From Rhypophila decipiens (Eukaryota; Ascomycota; Sordariomycetes; Sordariales; Naviculisporaceae), in assembly GCA_033297075.1 (NCBI GenBank), contig MU858375.1, positions 1 through 17,890 on the forward strand: a DNA stretch of 17,890 nt, written 5' to 3'. Below are positions 1-8,642 of this stretch, piece by piece. The stretch's first letter is position 1; the number at the start of each line of letters is the position of its first letter. The notes under the pieces were generated by a model. It saw only the letters and a list, made by a program, of their open reading frames with translations, was not told the origin of the DNA and made no database searches. The position numbers were made by a program, and so were the translations under genes.

Positions 1-763
1 CCTGATTGGCCCGTAGTTTCCTTCGACCTAATTGGCTCCTGCACGTGGGGCACTTGCTGCCTGAGGCACCTATACCTAATGTGCGGAGGTCATGATACGT
101 AGCTGGCCAGCACCGGGGAAGAAAAGGAGGTAAAAGAGGCTATAACTACTATTGAAGCTAGGAATAGCTTCATTTGGCTTGACTAGCAAGTCATACAGCA
201 GAGGGAAGTGACAGAAGGCTCATAACCTGTACGAGGCACAATAAACTGTGGGAGAAATGTCTATATTGTAGCTCTATAAGGATAGAAGTATAAAAGCCGG
301 GAGGAATGCAAGCTACTTGTAGTAGTTTGAACCTGGCCGAAATGGCTCATGCTCAAGCCATCTAGCCAAGGCACTCGGCTACCAATAGCCGTAATGGCTT
401 GGCCGGCTTGGCAGCCCGCAACACCCTAACCCCTGAGAATTCGTGGACTGTGATTGGCTCGTCAATATGCCAAGAGTCAACAAGGACGACGATATCTTCC
501 TTTGAACAGCGGTACTGGTTTAATAAGGGCAGTTCCTTGCATATGAAGCACGAGATCATGTGTAAATGGGGGAGAGGCTAACACTATCTGTTGACGATGA
601 TTCCATTTGCTCAGCTGTCATGAATTAGTGTCGCAAGAATGACTTTTGGGAAACGGATCGTGCCTATCCGTATGAGGTTAAAAGGCCTGGACAGACCCGG
701 GCTTTTATCAAGGTCTTGAATCCTCACCAGCAGCGACCAGCTAACATCATCAGCACCGACATC
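1..763. other. Intergenic stretch, no supported gene
   Basis: No reading frame here carries a recognisable motif or a convincing exon chain; the longest frames are 60 to 65 codons. A purine-rich run lies at 118-139. Several short TTGGC-containing words recur at roughly 4-10, 30-36, 390-410 and 452-458 without forming a regular repeat. The right end should hold the promoter of the CVNH gene: a weak TATA-like TTAAAAGG lies near 678-685, about 80 bp before its ATG, preceded by a small CGGAT/ATCCG hairpin near 655-670. Decayed transposon sequence is possible but I could not identify a family. Confidence 0.4.
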
Positions 764-1384
764 ATGATCCCCTCGCACGTCTATCTCCGCCTTTTGGCCA
801 TTATCATCGGAGCCGGTGTCTCAGCGACCTCGGTACCCGAGGAGGCCGCCGTATCCGAGCCAAGATCCGTCATTGGCAAGAGAAGCTTTCTCCAGAGCTG
901 TCTCGGTCCGGCGAATGACCCCACAAGCTTTTCGTTGTCGAATGGTCGCATTCTCAACGGAGAATGTCGCCGGAATAATGGGAGCTGGAGGCCCAACAGC
1001 ATAGATCTCAACGGGTGCATTACCAACAACAATGGGTACTTGCAGTGGAGGTCAAAGTTTGATGCCCTTCCTTTATTCTTGAACGAGGAAGAACCTCTGT
1101 ACTGACAATTAACTGCAATGATTCAGTGGCGGCTAAAAAATCTCGTGTCCCAACGTCGGACTGAGACATACCCACCATGGGGACGGGGCTATCAACCAGG
1201 TTTATCTCTGGGCCGACTGCTATACTGCCTCTGGGGGAATGAGGCGTACTGAAGTTCAATTGAGTACGTTGGACGGGTTTCTTTTCTTCTCTATGCTTGC
1301 TTCTTGTTCGTCGACTGTGTCTAACTACCATCAACAGATGATCGGATTCATAACTGGGACGGCCAGATGGTTTGCCAACCTTAG
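764..1384 (+). pseudogene. Secreted CVNH (cyanovirin-N homology) protein gene with an in-frame stop
   Basis: CVNH domains are small two-repeat carbohydrate-binding folds. The ATG at 764 opens a signal peptide (hydrophobic LRLLAIIIGAG), followed by a dibasic KR before the domain. First repeat: SFLQSC, then ECRRNNGSW, SIDLNGCITNNNGYLQW. Proposed exons are 764-1050, 1127-1263 and 1338-1384. Intron 2 (1264-1337) is convincing: GTACGT donor, CTAAC branch site, CAG acceptor; it joins to give TEVQLNDRIHNWDGQMVCQP and a stop at 1382-1384. Intron 1 (1051-1126) has a weaker GTCAAA donor and a CAG acceptor, and gives LQWSGG followed by TAA at 1134-1136, then KISCPNVGL of the second repeat. The only AG before that TAA is 1125-1126 and there is none between it and the second-repeat cysteine, so canonical splicing cannot avoid it. 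Without the stop the product would be about 156 aa. A CAA-to-TAA change (CpA to TpA) would explain it and fits repeat-induced point mutation, but a single site cannot prove that. Confidence 0.7.
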
Positions 1385-1601
1385 TCGAGAAAGTACAAGG
1401 AAGTAAGTATGTGTAGACCATGTATGACATAGATAAGGAGAAAGTATTAATGTACATTTAGAAATTGCCTGTTACATCCTGTCCAAATTGTATGGCGGGC
1501 GGCCGGGGTGTTTCTTTCAAGGATTGACGTCAACACGCACCTCTTATATACTGTTGATCCATGGACAACGCATGAACATGGGGGGTTATCACATCCAGGA
1601 A

Positions 1602-1625
1602 CAGGGTCGTGAAAGCACGACCCTG
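1602..1625. repeat. Perfect 10-bp inverted repeat, 4-nt loop
   Basis: Arms CAGGGTCGTG (1602-1611) and CACGACCCTG (1616-1625) are exact reverse complements around AAAG. No U-run follows, and intrinsic terminators are not expected in a fungal nucleus. It may be a protein-binding site, a structured RNA stem or a relic of a small inverted-repeat element. Confidence 0.75.
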
Positions 1626-1711
1626 GACCCCCAAGTAAGCCACGCCCCCTTCATGTCTCAAGTCGAGATGCCCGGATCCGTGAGAAGCTTCCTGCGATAG
1701 TTATAAGGGGA

Positions 1712-1734
1712 GCTCTCTGGCAGAGCCAGAGAGC
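1712..1734. repeat. Perfect 10-bp inverted repeat, 3-nt loop
   Basis: Arms GCTCTCTGGC (1712-1721) and GCCAGAGAGC (1725-1734) are exact reverse complements around AGA. The right arm runs into a GA-rich tract. Function unknown. Confidence 0.75.
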
Positions 1735-1792
1735 GAGAGAGAAGACAAGGACTAGTTTTATCACAAATGAATAGAACTTGGGTCCCATCTGC

Positions 1793-1806
1793 ACCAGTAT
1801 ACTGGT
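1793..1806. repeat. Perfect 14-bp palindrome
   Basis: ACCAGTATACTGGT reads the same on both strands. It lies 22 bp upstream of the ATG at 1828, so it could be a dimeric regulator site or lie in a 5' leader. No known operator is recognised. Confidence 0.7.
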
Positions 1807-1827
1807 AACGGCTTACCAACATATACC

Positions 1828-2271
1828 ATGTTTTCTTTGAGGATTCTTACTTGTACAACATTACCTGTATGGGAGCTAGCAAAGAACTATCGACTTTTCA
1901 AATCATCAACAATCTCAACCGTCCCAATAGAACCCACACAAACCCCAGAAATCCAGCCCGTTGAGCCCACACAAAACGACACCTCGACCTCGACCTCCCA
2001 GTCTGAGTCAATCCAACAAAAGTTCCAAACCTGCCTAAAGTCGAGCCCCTGCACAGCAGGCGTAGCAGTGGGCATAGCACTGGGCTCTCTAACCTTCTTG
2101 ATTGTCTTTTTCACAAGTCTTTTCAGCTGCTTGGGATCTCAAGAACAACGTAAAAAGCGGAAAGAAAACAAAAGGAACAGAAAAGGACCGGAACTGACGA
2201 CGATAACACTTGGTGCTCAAGTCTTTATACGGGACGTATGGTGTGGCTTTGTTGTTGCGACTTGTTTGTAG
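1828..2271 (+). CDS. Hypothetical small single-pass membrane protein
   Basis: This 147-codon frame is not recognised as a named family. From about residue 30 it has a Thr/Ser/Pro/Gln-rich stretch with two EPTQ words and a TSTSTSQSES run, then two cysteines (TCLKSSPC), a glycine/alanine-rich hydrophobic segment (GVAVGIALGSLTFLIVFFTS, about residues 78-97) and a strongly basic stretch (EQRKKRKENKRNRK). That order, Ser/Thr-rich ectodomain then one helix then basic cytoplasmic stop-transfer, is typical of fungal single-pass surface proteins. The first 25 residues are only a weak signal peptide, so the true 5' end may lie in another exon, for example with an acceptor at the TAG near 1926-1930. The C-terminal 30 residues may also be intron or untranslated sequence. 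No intron is firmly supported. Confidence 0.4.
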   Translation: MFSLRILTCTTLPVWELAKNYRLFKSSTISTVPIEPTQTPEIQPVEPTQNDTSTSTSQSESIQQKFQTCLKSSPCTAGVAVGIALGSLTFLIVFFTSLFSCLGSQEQRKKRKENKRNRKGPELTTITLGAQVFIRDVWCGFVVATCL

Positions 2272-2784
2272 AGGTTGTGAGGATTTTGGGGGCTTTGATA
2301 TGTTGTTGGCGATGTTTATGTCTGGACGACGACTGGTGATACTGCCTCGCTAGCTACCTCTACTGTACGGGTATGGTATGGTCTGAACGATTATGAGCGC
2401 TGAACGACTAAGTTAGCGGACTTGGTACTATTTAATTTGGATTACAGGCAGTTTCTTGAACAATATGAATGGGGACAGCGGACCAGGCGGGTTGTCTCTC
2501 CGTAACACACTCTTAGATGTCGTGAGTGGGATATCTCCGGGGTTGCTCTTAACTCCGGCAAGCTCGGTCACATAGACCAATGACGGATGCCAAGGCCTTT
2601 TAAGTCCGAGCGGAGAAATGTTAGGCCGATGTTTGTTTACCCTACCCCTGACCACCATCCGCTGGCAAAAGATCAGAGGCCGGCTTTAGAGCAGGATGTG
2701 GCGATGAAGAGAAATGAAATGGGTATTTTTGACCAAGATAAATCGTTAGTGTGAACTATTAGATATTATACAGGTCTCGAAGCA
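2272..2784. other. Intergenic stretch, nothing recognised
   Basis: A G/T-rich section follows the stop at 2271 and probably includes 3' untranslated sequence. A 76-codon minus-strand frame at 2428-2658 has no motif and is not called. The right end should hold the 3' untranslated region of the minus-strand membrane-protein gene. Confidence 0.4.
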
Positions 2785-4596
2785 TCATCGCAACCCCTGA
2801 GCCCGGTAGTCATGATCAACATCATACCCCGACGAGCCATACCGTGGTGAAACAGTCCTTTGTAACTGTATCACGCCCGTCATCCCGCTGTGATTGCCAT
2901 GTGTGCGGCTACTCCCATTGTCAATATCGCCGCCCCGGTCTCGACTCATGGGTGATATCAACGGCTCTGGAGTCTGCAATATGAGACTAACCCCCGAGTC
3001 GGAGTCACTCGCCTCTTCTTCCGCCCTCGTGGTTGCCGTCGTCGTCCCCGTCGTCGTGCTGGGCCTTCTTTTGGGTCTGTGACGTCCGAGGTATCGTGAG
3101 TCAACCTGGAGCCCTGAGCCGTTCGAGTCTCTCTGCCGCGTCTTGCTCGTATTACTCGTCGTTTCCCGTCCAGTGTTCCCTTCCCTCGCTGGATAAGGTC
3201 GATAGTCATAGCCATATCCACTAGCATTACTCCCATTGCGGGCGTGAGCTCCCGGCTTCGCACACGAGTAACTCCCTTGCGAGCCTTTCCTCCTCCCCAT
3301 CTTGGCCGTCGTGTCTCGACCTGCTCCATGTCCTCCTCGATCCCCATAATAAGCACCATATTTCCCTCCTCCAGAATTACCATCCATCTTATTACTCCTA
3401 CTCGAGTCCAAGTTCGACCTCACCGAGACCGAGCTATTAATCCCCAAACTGCCCCCATCCACAAGATCAAACTCTTCATCATCCAAACCCAAGGCACCAC
3501 CACCTTTATCATTCCTCACCCCCCTCGAACTTCCCCGCCCACTCGTACCCCCCGAAGCACTCAAGACCCGTAGTCCTCCATCCCCCCTCGACGAGCCATC
3601 CACACCCCCCCAAACAACAACCTTGAGCACAAAAACCCTCACAATCGGTGCGCACGCGCATACCAAGCCAAGGTTATACTCGATAATAGTCCACATCGTA
3701 CTCAGCAGATCATAGGTGAGGTCATCCCGTCCGGGTTTGCTCGTCACCAGGAAAAAAAGTCTCTGCGCCGAGATGACCACAATAAACGTCCCCAGTGCAA
3801 ACAGCGGTATCAACGCAACCTTTTGATGTCGTGCCGGGTTGAGCGTGTAGACCAGGGGTATAGGGACCAACAACACAATCAGATCTGTCAAAAGCGCAAA
3901 CGTCCCGTTGAAAATGAAAAACGCCTTGAGGTTGATGCAATTCTTTGACGGTCTCATAGGAGCACGGGACCCATCCCCCGTGTTGTCGGAAGCAGAAGGA
4001 GGAGGCGCCGGTGTATTCACCGCCCAGGCGTCAGAAATAGGCGTGCATTGCGCAAAGGAGACTGAGCATGTCGCTACCGTGTATATCGCCAGCAGACAGA
4101 TGAGCGTATAGGCGGTGCGTTTGAACCACGGAATCAAATGGCCAAAGATGCGGAGGTAGAGTTGCAAGAGCGAGATTTTGGTAAGTTGCAGAGATATTTT
4201 GTAGCTGATTTGCGCGAACCACCAGAGGAATAGACCTCGCGACAGGTCCTGGGGGGTGACGGTTTTTACGTGTCTGCCGAAGCCGTGGAATGTCATGGCG
4301 ATGAAGAGGGCGTTTGTTGCCAGGGCGAATATCTAACGGAGATGAAAAGGTGAGTATGATGGGGAAGGAGAGGAGGAGAAGGAAGCTGAAGGGGGGCATA
4401 CCGTCGCGGCGAGACATGTCCAGTCGTCGGCGCGCAGGCCGTTGCCGGTGCCTAGCCTTCGCGCCCAGAACCGCAAACTGACGAGGACGATGACCAGGAA
4501 GCTGAAGATGGCCACGGGAATCAGGATCCAGTGGACGCGGCTCTCGTTGATGTACTCTTGGCTCAAAGGCTCGGGGGCGGCTGTCGCGTTTGCCAT
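2785..4596 (-). CDS. Seven-helix membrane protein, Fung_rhodopsin (PTH11-like) family
   Basis: Two exons: 4402-4596 and 2785-4332, with a 69-bp phase-0 intron (4333-4401; donor GTATGC, acceptor TAG) that joins WTCLAAT to IFALATNALF. The product is 580 aa. The start is the only ATG in the exon frame (MANATAAPEPL); the frame extends upstream only through a TTG codon. Helices lie at about residues 22-44, 57-79, 98-128, 138-160, 195-220, 230-255 and 275-300. Family landmarks are the DDW at the start of helix 2, two cysteines (QCTP and KNCINL) around the helix 4-5 loop, and IIEYNLGLVCACAPIVR in helix 7. No N-terminal CFEM cysteine domain is present. Residues from about 305 form a long Gly/Ser/Arg-rich, probably disordered cytoplasmic tail. 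Members are plasma-membrane proteins, some proposed as non-canonical GPCRs (PTH11 of Magnaporthe); ligand and signalling partner cannot be read from sequence. Confidence 0.9.
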
Positions 4597-4816
4597 CTTG
4601 CCCGCGACGGGGCTTTTCCCATTCGTGTGGACCAAGTGTCAAGCAACAGTATCGTTCAGGTGTATTGGCTTCGTCTGTATTATTCCGTAGCAGCTCGTCT
4701 CGTCAAGGTCGTGTGGATAGCAGCGAGTGTCGTCACTGTGGTTGACCGTTGTATAAATCGTATTCGGATCGGGCAACGATCGACAAAGCCGGCAATTGGC
4801 AAGCGAGAGAGTCAAA

Positions 4817-4834
4817 TATACTCCGTAGAGTATA
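4817..4834. repeat. 7-bp inverted repeat around CGTA
   Basis: TATACTC (4817-4823) and GAGTATA (4828-4834) are exact reverse complements around CGTA, about 220 bp upstream of the minus-strand membrane-protein start. It embeds TACTCCGTA, which recurs inverted at 5545-5553. Could be a regulator site or element relic. Confidence 0.6.
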
Positions 4835-5419
4835 CACTAAAATAGACACTAGAACTAAAAATTAGGATATAACAACGCACAAGACATTTCCCACTGCAGT
4901 GCAGCAGCTATTCTTTCTTCGACGACCGGCGACGAGGGGGGAAACAAACAAGATTCGTCAACAAAGTGGAGTCGACGCAGTCGATCCCATCCACCCGTAG
5001 TTATATGTGATCGGTGCAACCTGACCGATCTCTCTCTCTCCCTCTTCTCGTCCAAAGTTCCTGGTCAGTGGTCACCCCTCCCTCGTCGGACAGCTTGCTT
5101 GCTTTCAACATTGGCGAGCTTGGCCCAAAAGATCAGAGCGGAGTGTGGCTGACCCCTGAGATATCGCAGTCTGACCAATCACTGGCCTCGAAATGGACCT
5201 TGTTGGGGTGCTTAGGCATTGACAACCGTGGACTGCCCTGTGCTGCGCCGCGTGCGCTGGAACCTCGAGACCGGGGACTGAGGATGCATCATCAGACTTC
5301 CCCGGTGCGAATTGAAGCCCGCCGTTGGCTGGAAACATCCGAACAAAAGGAAAGAAGCGGCCAAGGTGTGAAATTGGCGCTTGTCGTGGCATGTTCCGAG
5401 GCCCGCCCCGCGGAAAGGA

Positions 5420-5435
5420 CCATCCCGCGGGATGG
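5420..5435. repeat. Perfect 16-bp GC-rich palindrome
   Basis: CCATCCCGCGGGATGG is its own reverse complement, with a CCGCGG core. Another CCGCGG sits just upstream at about 5408-5413. A dimeric DNA-binding site is the natural guess, but the nearest supported gene starts more than 800 bp away. Confidence 0.7.
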
Positions 5436-6446
5436 GAATTCTATCCATTGTTTTGTTGTGTTTCTTCTCTTTCGGATTCCAGAAAGAATTGGTGCGACAC
5501 AGGGGTCATGTTTGAGACCAGACAGGCCCATTTTGGGTTTTTGGTACGGAGTAGTCAAGCAAAGATCGGGGGGACGAAGATCGAGTCTGTTCTGTTTCAG
5601 AGTCTCGACATGTTTTTGGTTGCATTGAGCAATCTGAACTTTTCGAAAACCGGGGACGGAGATTTCCAGGTTGCGACGCTGCATCTTGTTCCCCGGCTTG
5701 TGTCAGCCACAGGGGTCGGTCAGCGCGCGATCACCCGTCTCGTCGGTCTCGATTGCCATCCTGCGCCGCTGTCGTTCCCTGGTAAAAGGGTCCGGAAGCC
5801 CAATGCTTCCAGTGACATGTTTATTCTGTCGTCTAGTCCGCTGGTCGCGCAAAAAAGGGTCTCTCCATGCATCCTGTTATGGTTCATCACCAATATTGTC
5901 ATTTCAGACCGCCACACTGGGGATGCAAGATTTGTTACCAACTTGGGTTTATTTTCTTCCTTGGCAAAGATGAGGTGCATGCTCGCTCTGAAAAACCGAT
6001 GGCTGGCCGATGTACTCTTAACGAGAATTGGACGGACAGATTAGAAGACAAATGTTGCAGACACCATACAGAGCACAGAAGGATGATGGGAACAGGTCTG
6101 AAGTCTTGCTTTCCCTTGTCACTACTCCTCGACTCGAAATTCTTTTGTTGAACTGTCCAAGTATTGATGCGATTTGCGATAGATAGATACCCGTGAGATG
6201 CGTGGTGCTGTCGCGTGTGCGAAAAAGAAGCTGGTGTCGCATAAGGAGAGTAGCCTTGTTGTTATAATCTCCCATCTCAATTAAGCCCTTCCTCGCCTAG
6301 ATATTACCACCAACGGCTTGCCCTGGGTAGAAGGAAGCCACGCCAGATTGATCTGGCCTTCGGAAACGTCGGCTATTGAGACGAGGTCTGTCAGTATTTT
6401 CACCTCTGCAAAAAGATGTGCTCTAAAGAAACGAGACGTGGCTTAC

Positions 6447-6692
6447 CAAGCTGCTAACCACAATCTTGCTCTCCCCATTCTCAAACCATCACAACCTAAG
6501 ACCTTGTTTCGATATTTATTTCCTCCAAATGACCTAGTTTGGATAACTTTCCGGCCCTGGGTGGTCGTCCCCGTCCCTGGGCTGTAAAGGCGAGGCCTGT
6601 CAGTCTTTCCGCTGTGCTGAAACCTACTATCATGGTATTACCTGGGACGCATCGTGACTTACCAGATTGCTAACAACAATCTTGCTCTCGCC
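6447..6692 (-). repeat. Duplicated exon-intron unit (RRM start plus intron)
   Basis: Two diverged copies, offset by 216 bp, each read on the minus strand as GESKIVVS(N/S)L followed directly by a GTAAG donor: exon ends at 6663-6692 and 6447-6474. Their introns (6582-6662 and 6373-6446) share an ACTGACAG branch-like word, CCTCG and a terminal AG before CC. The coding side is better conserved than the intron interiors, which suggests that coding sequence was duplicated. Confidence 0.65.
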
Positions 6693-6727
6693 TTGTCGGG
6701 GGGACATTGACTTGGTGGCATTACGGG

Positions 6728-6939
6728 CTGGCTTGTTCTTTTGAATGCCACCAGCCAGCCGTAACACCACCGTGGCTTGGCGGAGCTACAGGCTGGCTTG
6801 TTTTTTTGAATGCCACCAGCCCGGAATGCCACTCTCCGCGTCCAACGACCGTGTCCAGCGACATGAGCCGGGACGAGCGGAGATGCCAATGCCCCCCCGG
6901 ACATTGCGGGCTTGCTTGTTCTTTTGAATGCCACCAGCC
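6728..6939 (-). repeat. Three near-identical 29-bp repeats encoding GGIQKN
   Basis: Copies lie at 6728-6756, 6793-6821 and 6911-6939, spaced 65 and 118 bp apart. The second and third each differ from the first at one base (6731-6741 region C to T; third base G to T near 6914). On the minus strand each encodes AGGIQKNK. The flanks also form inverted repeats: CATTGCGGGCT (6902-6912) with AGCCCGCAATG (6936-6946) is perfect over 11 bp, and 6721-6733 pairs with 6753-6764 with one bulged base. Confidence 0.85.
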
Positions 6940-7143
6940 CGCAATGGCACGACCTCCTCCATGACGAGAGGCGGCCGGTCGCCCATGTATGACTGCGTGC
7001 CCCACTGTCTTCTCACAGATACATGAGCCGAGACCACCAGTCACCTGTGGCGCTCGCTCGGTCGGAGCAGAGCCGGTGGCTTGTAGAAGACGAGCTATCC
7101 AGCCGAGGATGTTGGGTATATCTTTTGAGCGCTCTATCTTTTT

Positions 7144-8642
7144 CGGTGTTGGCGGGGAACGAACGGCTGATGTTGGTCTTGTTTGTCTTCGGTGCCAGAC
7201 GGCTCGGACGTTGATTTGATGCTAGTCTTGCGATTGATCTTCATTTCGAGTTTTGATGAGGGTCGCAGCAATGAGAAGGCTTGAATTTGATTTTGGCTGA
7301 TCTTGGACTTGACGTGCGTCGTGTTTACGTGGATACTTTGTGCTTGATCGACTGGTTTGCTTGAAGGTTTCGAGCAGGGTTTTCACTGTCTAGAGTGAAA
7401 ACTTGTGTCAGGACAAGGGATCGAGAGGGCTTGATTGAGAGTGCCACTGTGCAAAACTTACAATGAAACTGTCGACGATGCCCAATAACCCTTGAGAAGG
7501 AAGATGGATGTAATCATACCGAGAGGAGGAAGTTGTGGGTTACCCGTGAAATTTGATGTGTGGAATAAACGAATGTGTGCAGCTGATGTTTGTGTTTTTT
7601 TGAACTGTGATTTCTTGGTGCTTGTGTGAAATGAAAACTGTGGAAGCCTTGTGACGGAAATGGTGCTGTGCTTTTAGCTTTCGGCGTCTAGGAGACAGCA
7701 CGCGTTATAGCGGGGTAACACTTTCTTATTTTTTGTTATTCATGATGGCCCCGATGGTCAAGGACATGAAATCGTCATGAATATTGTCGAAGTCTATTCC
7801 GATATTTCAATTTTGGCCTGTTGCATGTGTGGCAGCTGTTCCCGCTTCTTCTGGCCTAATCCCAAGGACCGTGTGCAGGCGTTAAATCTTTTCTGCCGCA
7901 TAGTCATTCAACGATCAGAAGATAGAAACTTTGGTCTTAGTCTTTGTGGTCATGATGCTGGTGCTATGCCTTCTGTATACAAACTCAATCGTAAGCCTTA
8001 ACTCTAATACTCTGTCGGAACATCTAATTCGAACACCAAAGAAAATGCTTCCTGAAGAAGCTTCCAGTTTGGGCAGTCAGAGTTCATGATTGTTGAAATG
8101 ATGACCGAGCTTCTACCGCGAAAAGACATAATACCATAAGGATTATGAGAAACTTTCTTTATCTTGATCACATGCAATTAAAACCTGTCATACACTTTTC
8201 CAAAGTGAAACCTTTCACTACCACAATCTGCAAGCTTCTTGTAGTTTGAAGCACACGAAGTGACGCAAATCCGGAGAACTTTCAGATCAAGCTTTATGAT
8301 AACGAACCCAAAAAGCTGGGGAAAAGATTTAAGAGATAGTGCTACTGTCATCGATCTAAACCATCCGAGGTTGCCCATTCAACCAAGCTGACGTTGCCGT
8401 CCAAATGCTGATCTACCAGTCCCATCTAAAACCGAAAACACCTGACCATGGCCCAGAGATGTTGGCCAGATTCCACCGTGATGCACCGAAAATGACAGAA
8501 TATCATGACCAGAGCTTGAACCTGATCTACCAAAATAACCGTCCGCATTACTAACCCATGCCAAACGCCCACGAGCCTGACGTCGCAAAGATATCATGTG
8601 CGTTCCTTTAGCACCCCAAAAAGAAATCATTGTGCGCACCAT
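7144..8642. other. Intergenic stretch, no supported gene
   Basis: On the minus strand, 7244 down to 7134 opens a 36-codon frame (ATG at 7242-7244, MKINRKTSIK) preceded by a C/A-rich leader-like sequence; it may be the decayed leader or start region of the Yra1-like relic rather than a gene. From 7560 to 8640 the longest frames (74, 66 and 87 codons) show no motif. The last few hundred bases before 8643 should include the 3' untranslated region of the minus-strand 613-aa gene. Confidence 0.4.

Larger units (their letters stand above)
1385..1827. other. Intergenic stretch with clustered inverted repeats
   Basis: A 70-codon open frame at 1488-1700 shows no family motif and is not called. The stretch is notable for two perfect hairpins and a 14-bp palindrome within about 200 bp, listed separately. 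A GA-rich run at about 1727-1745 continues from the second hairpin. Confidence 0.4.
4597..6346. other. Long intergenic stretch, no supported gene
   Basis: The first few hundred bases should contain the promoter of the minus-strand membrane-protein gene. Frames of up to 239 codons exist (5014-5628 and 5325-6044 on the plus strand) but have no recognisable motif, no coherent splice chain and, for 5325, only a TTG start. A short CT run lies at 5030-5041 and two inverted repeats are listed separately. TACTCCGTA occurs at 4819-4827 and its reverse complement TACGGAGTA at 5545-5553, but flanking bases do not extend into terminal inverted repeats. Confidence 0.45.
6347..7143 (-). pseudogene. Relic resembling a Yra1/ALYREF-type mRNA-export adaptor gene
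   Basis: Yra1/Mlo3/ALYREF proteins couple transcription to mRNA export and have an N-terminal LDxSLDxII-type helix, an RGG/GGxxKN-rich linker and an RRM. Reading the minus strand from 7140: KIERSKDIPNIL resembles that N-terminal helix; an Arg/Gly-rich segment (SRHGGGRA) follows; then three copies of AGGIQKNK (6911-6939, 6793-6821, 6728-6756). The last copy continues in one frame through PARNATKSMSPRQ to GESKIVVSNL, a typical RRM first strand, ending at a GTAAGT donor (6657-6662). A second GESKIVVSSL copy with GTAAGC follows at 6447-6474. After its intron (6373-6446), sequence reading DVSEGQIN (6347-6370) matches the expected next RRM segment, but the phase is off, as if about 4 nt were lost. 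The three GGIQKN copies lie in two frames, the N-terminal match in a third, and the rest of the RRM is absent. Family assignment rests on recalled motifs, not a search. Confidence 0.5.

Noticed and set aside
2894..3573. Plus- and minus-strand frames overlapping the membrane-protein tail
   Set aside because: Shadows of the low-complexity Gly/Ser/Arg-rich coding tail.
5014..6044. Two overlapping plus-strand frames of 204 and 239 codons
   Set aside because: No family motif, amino-acid composition like translated noncoding DNA, a TTG start for the longer one, and no splice partner.
6721..6946. Structured RNA or attC-like array as the main explanation for the 29-bp repeats
   Set aside because: The repeats encode the same GGIQKN peptide next to RRM-like sequence, so a decayed coding repeat explains more; kept only as a secondary observation.
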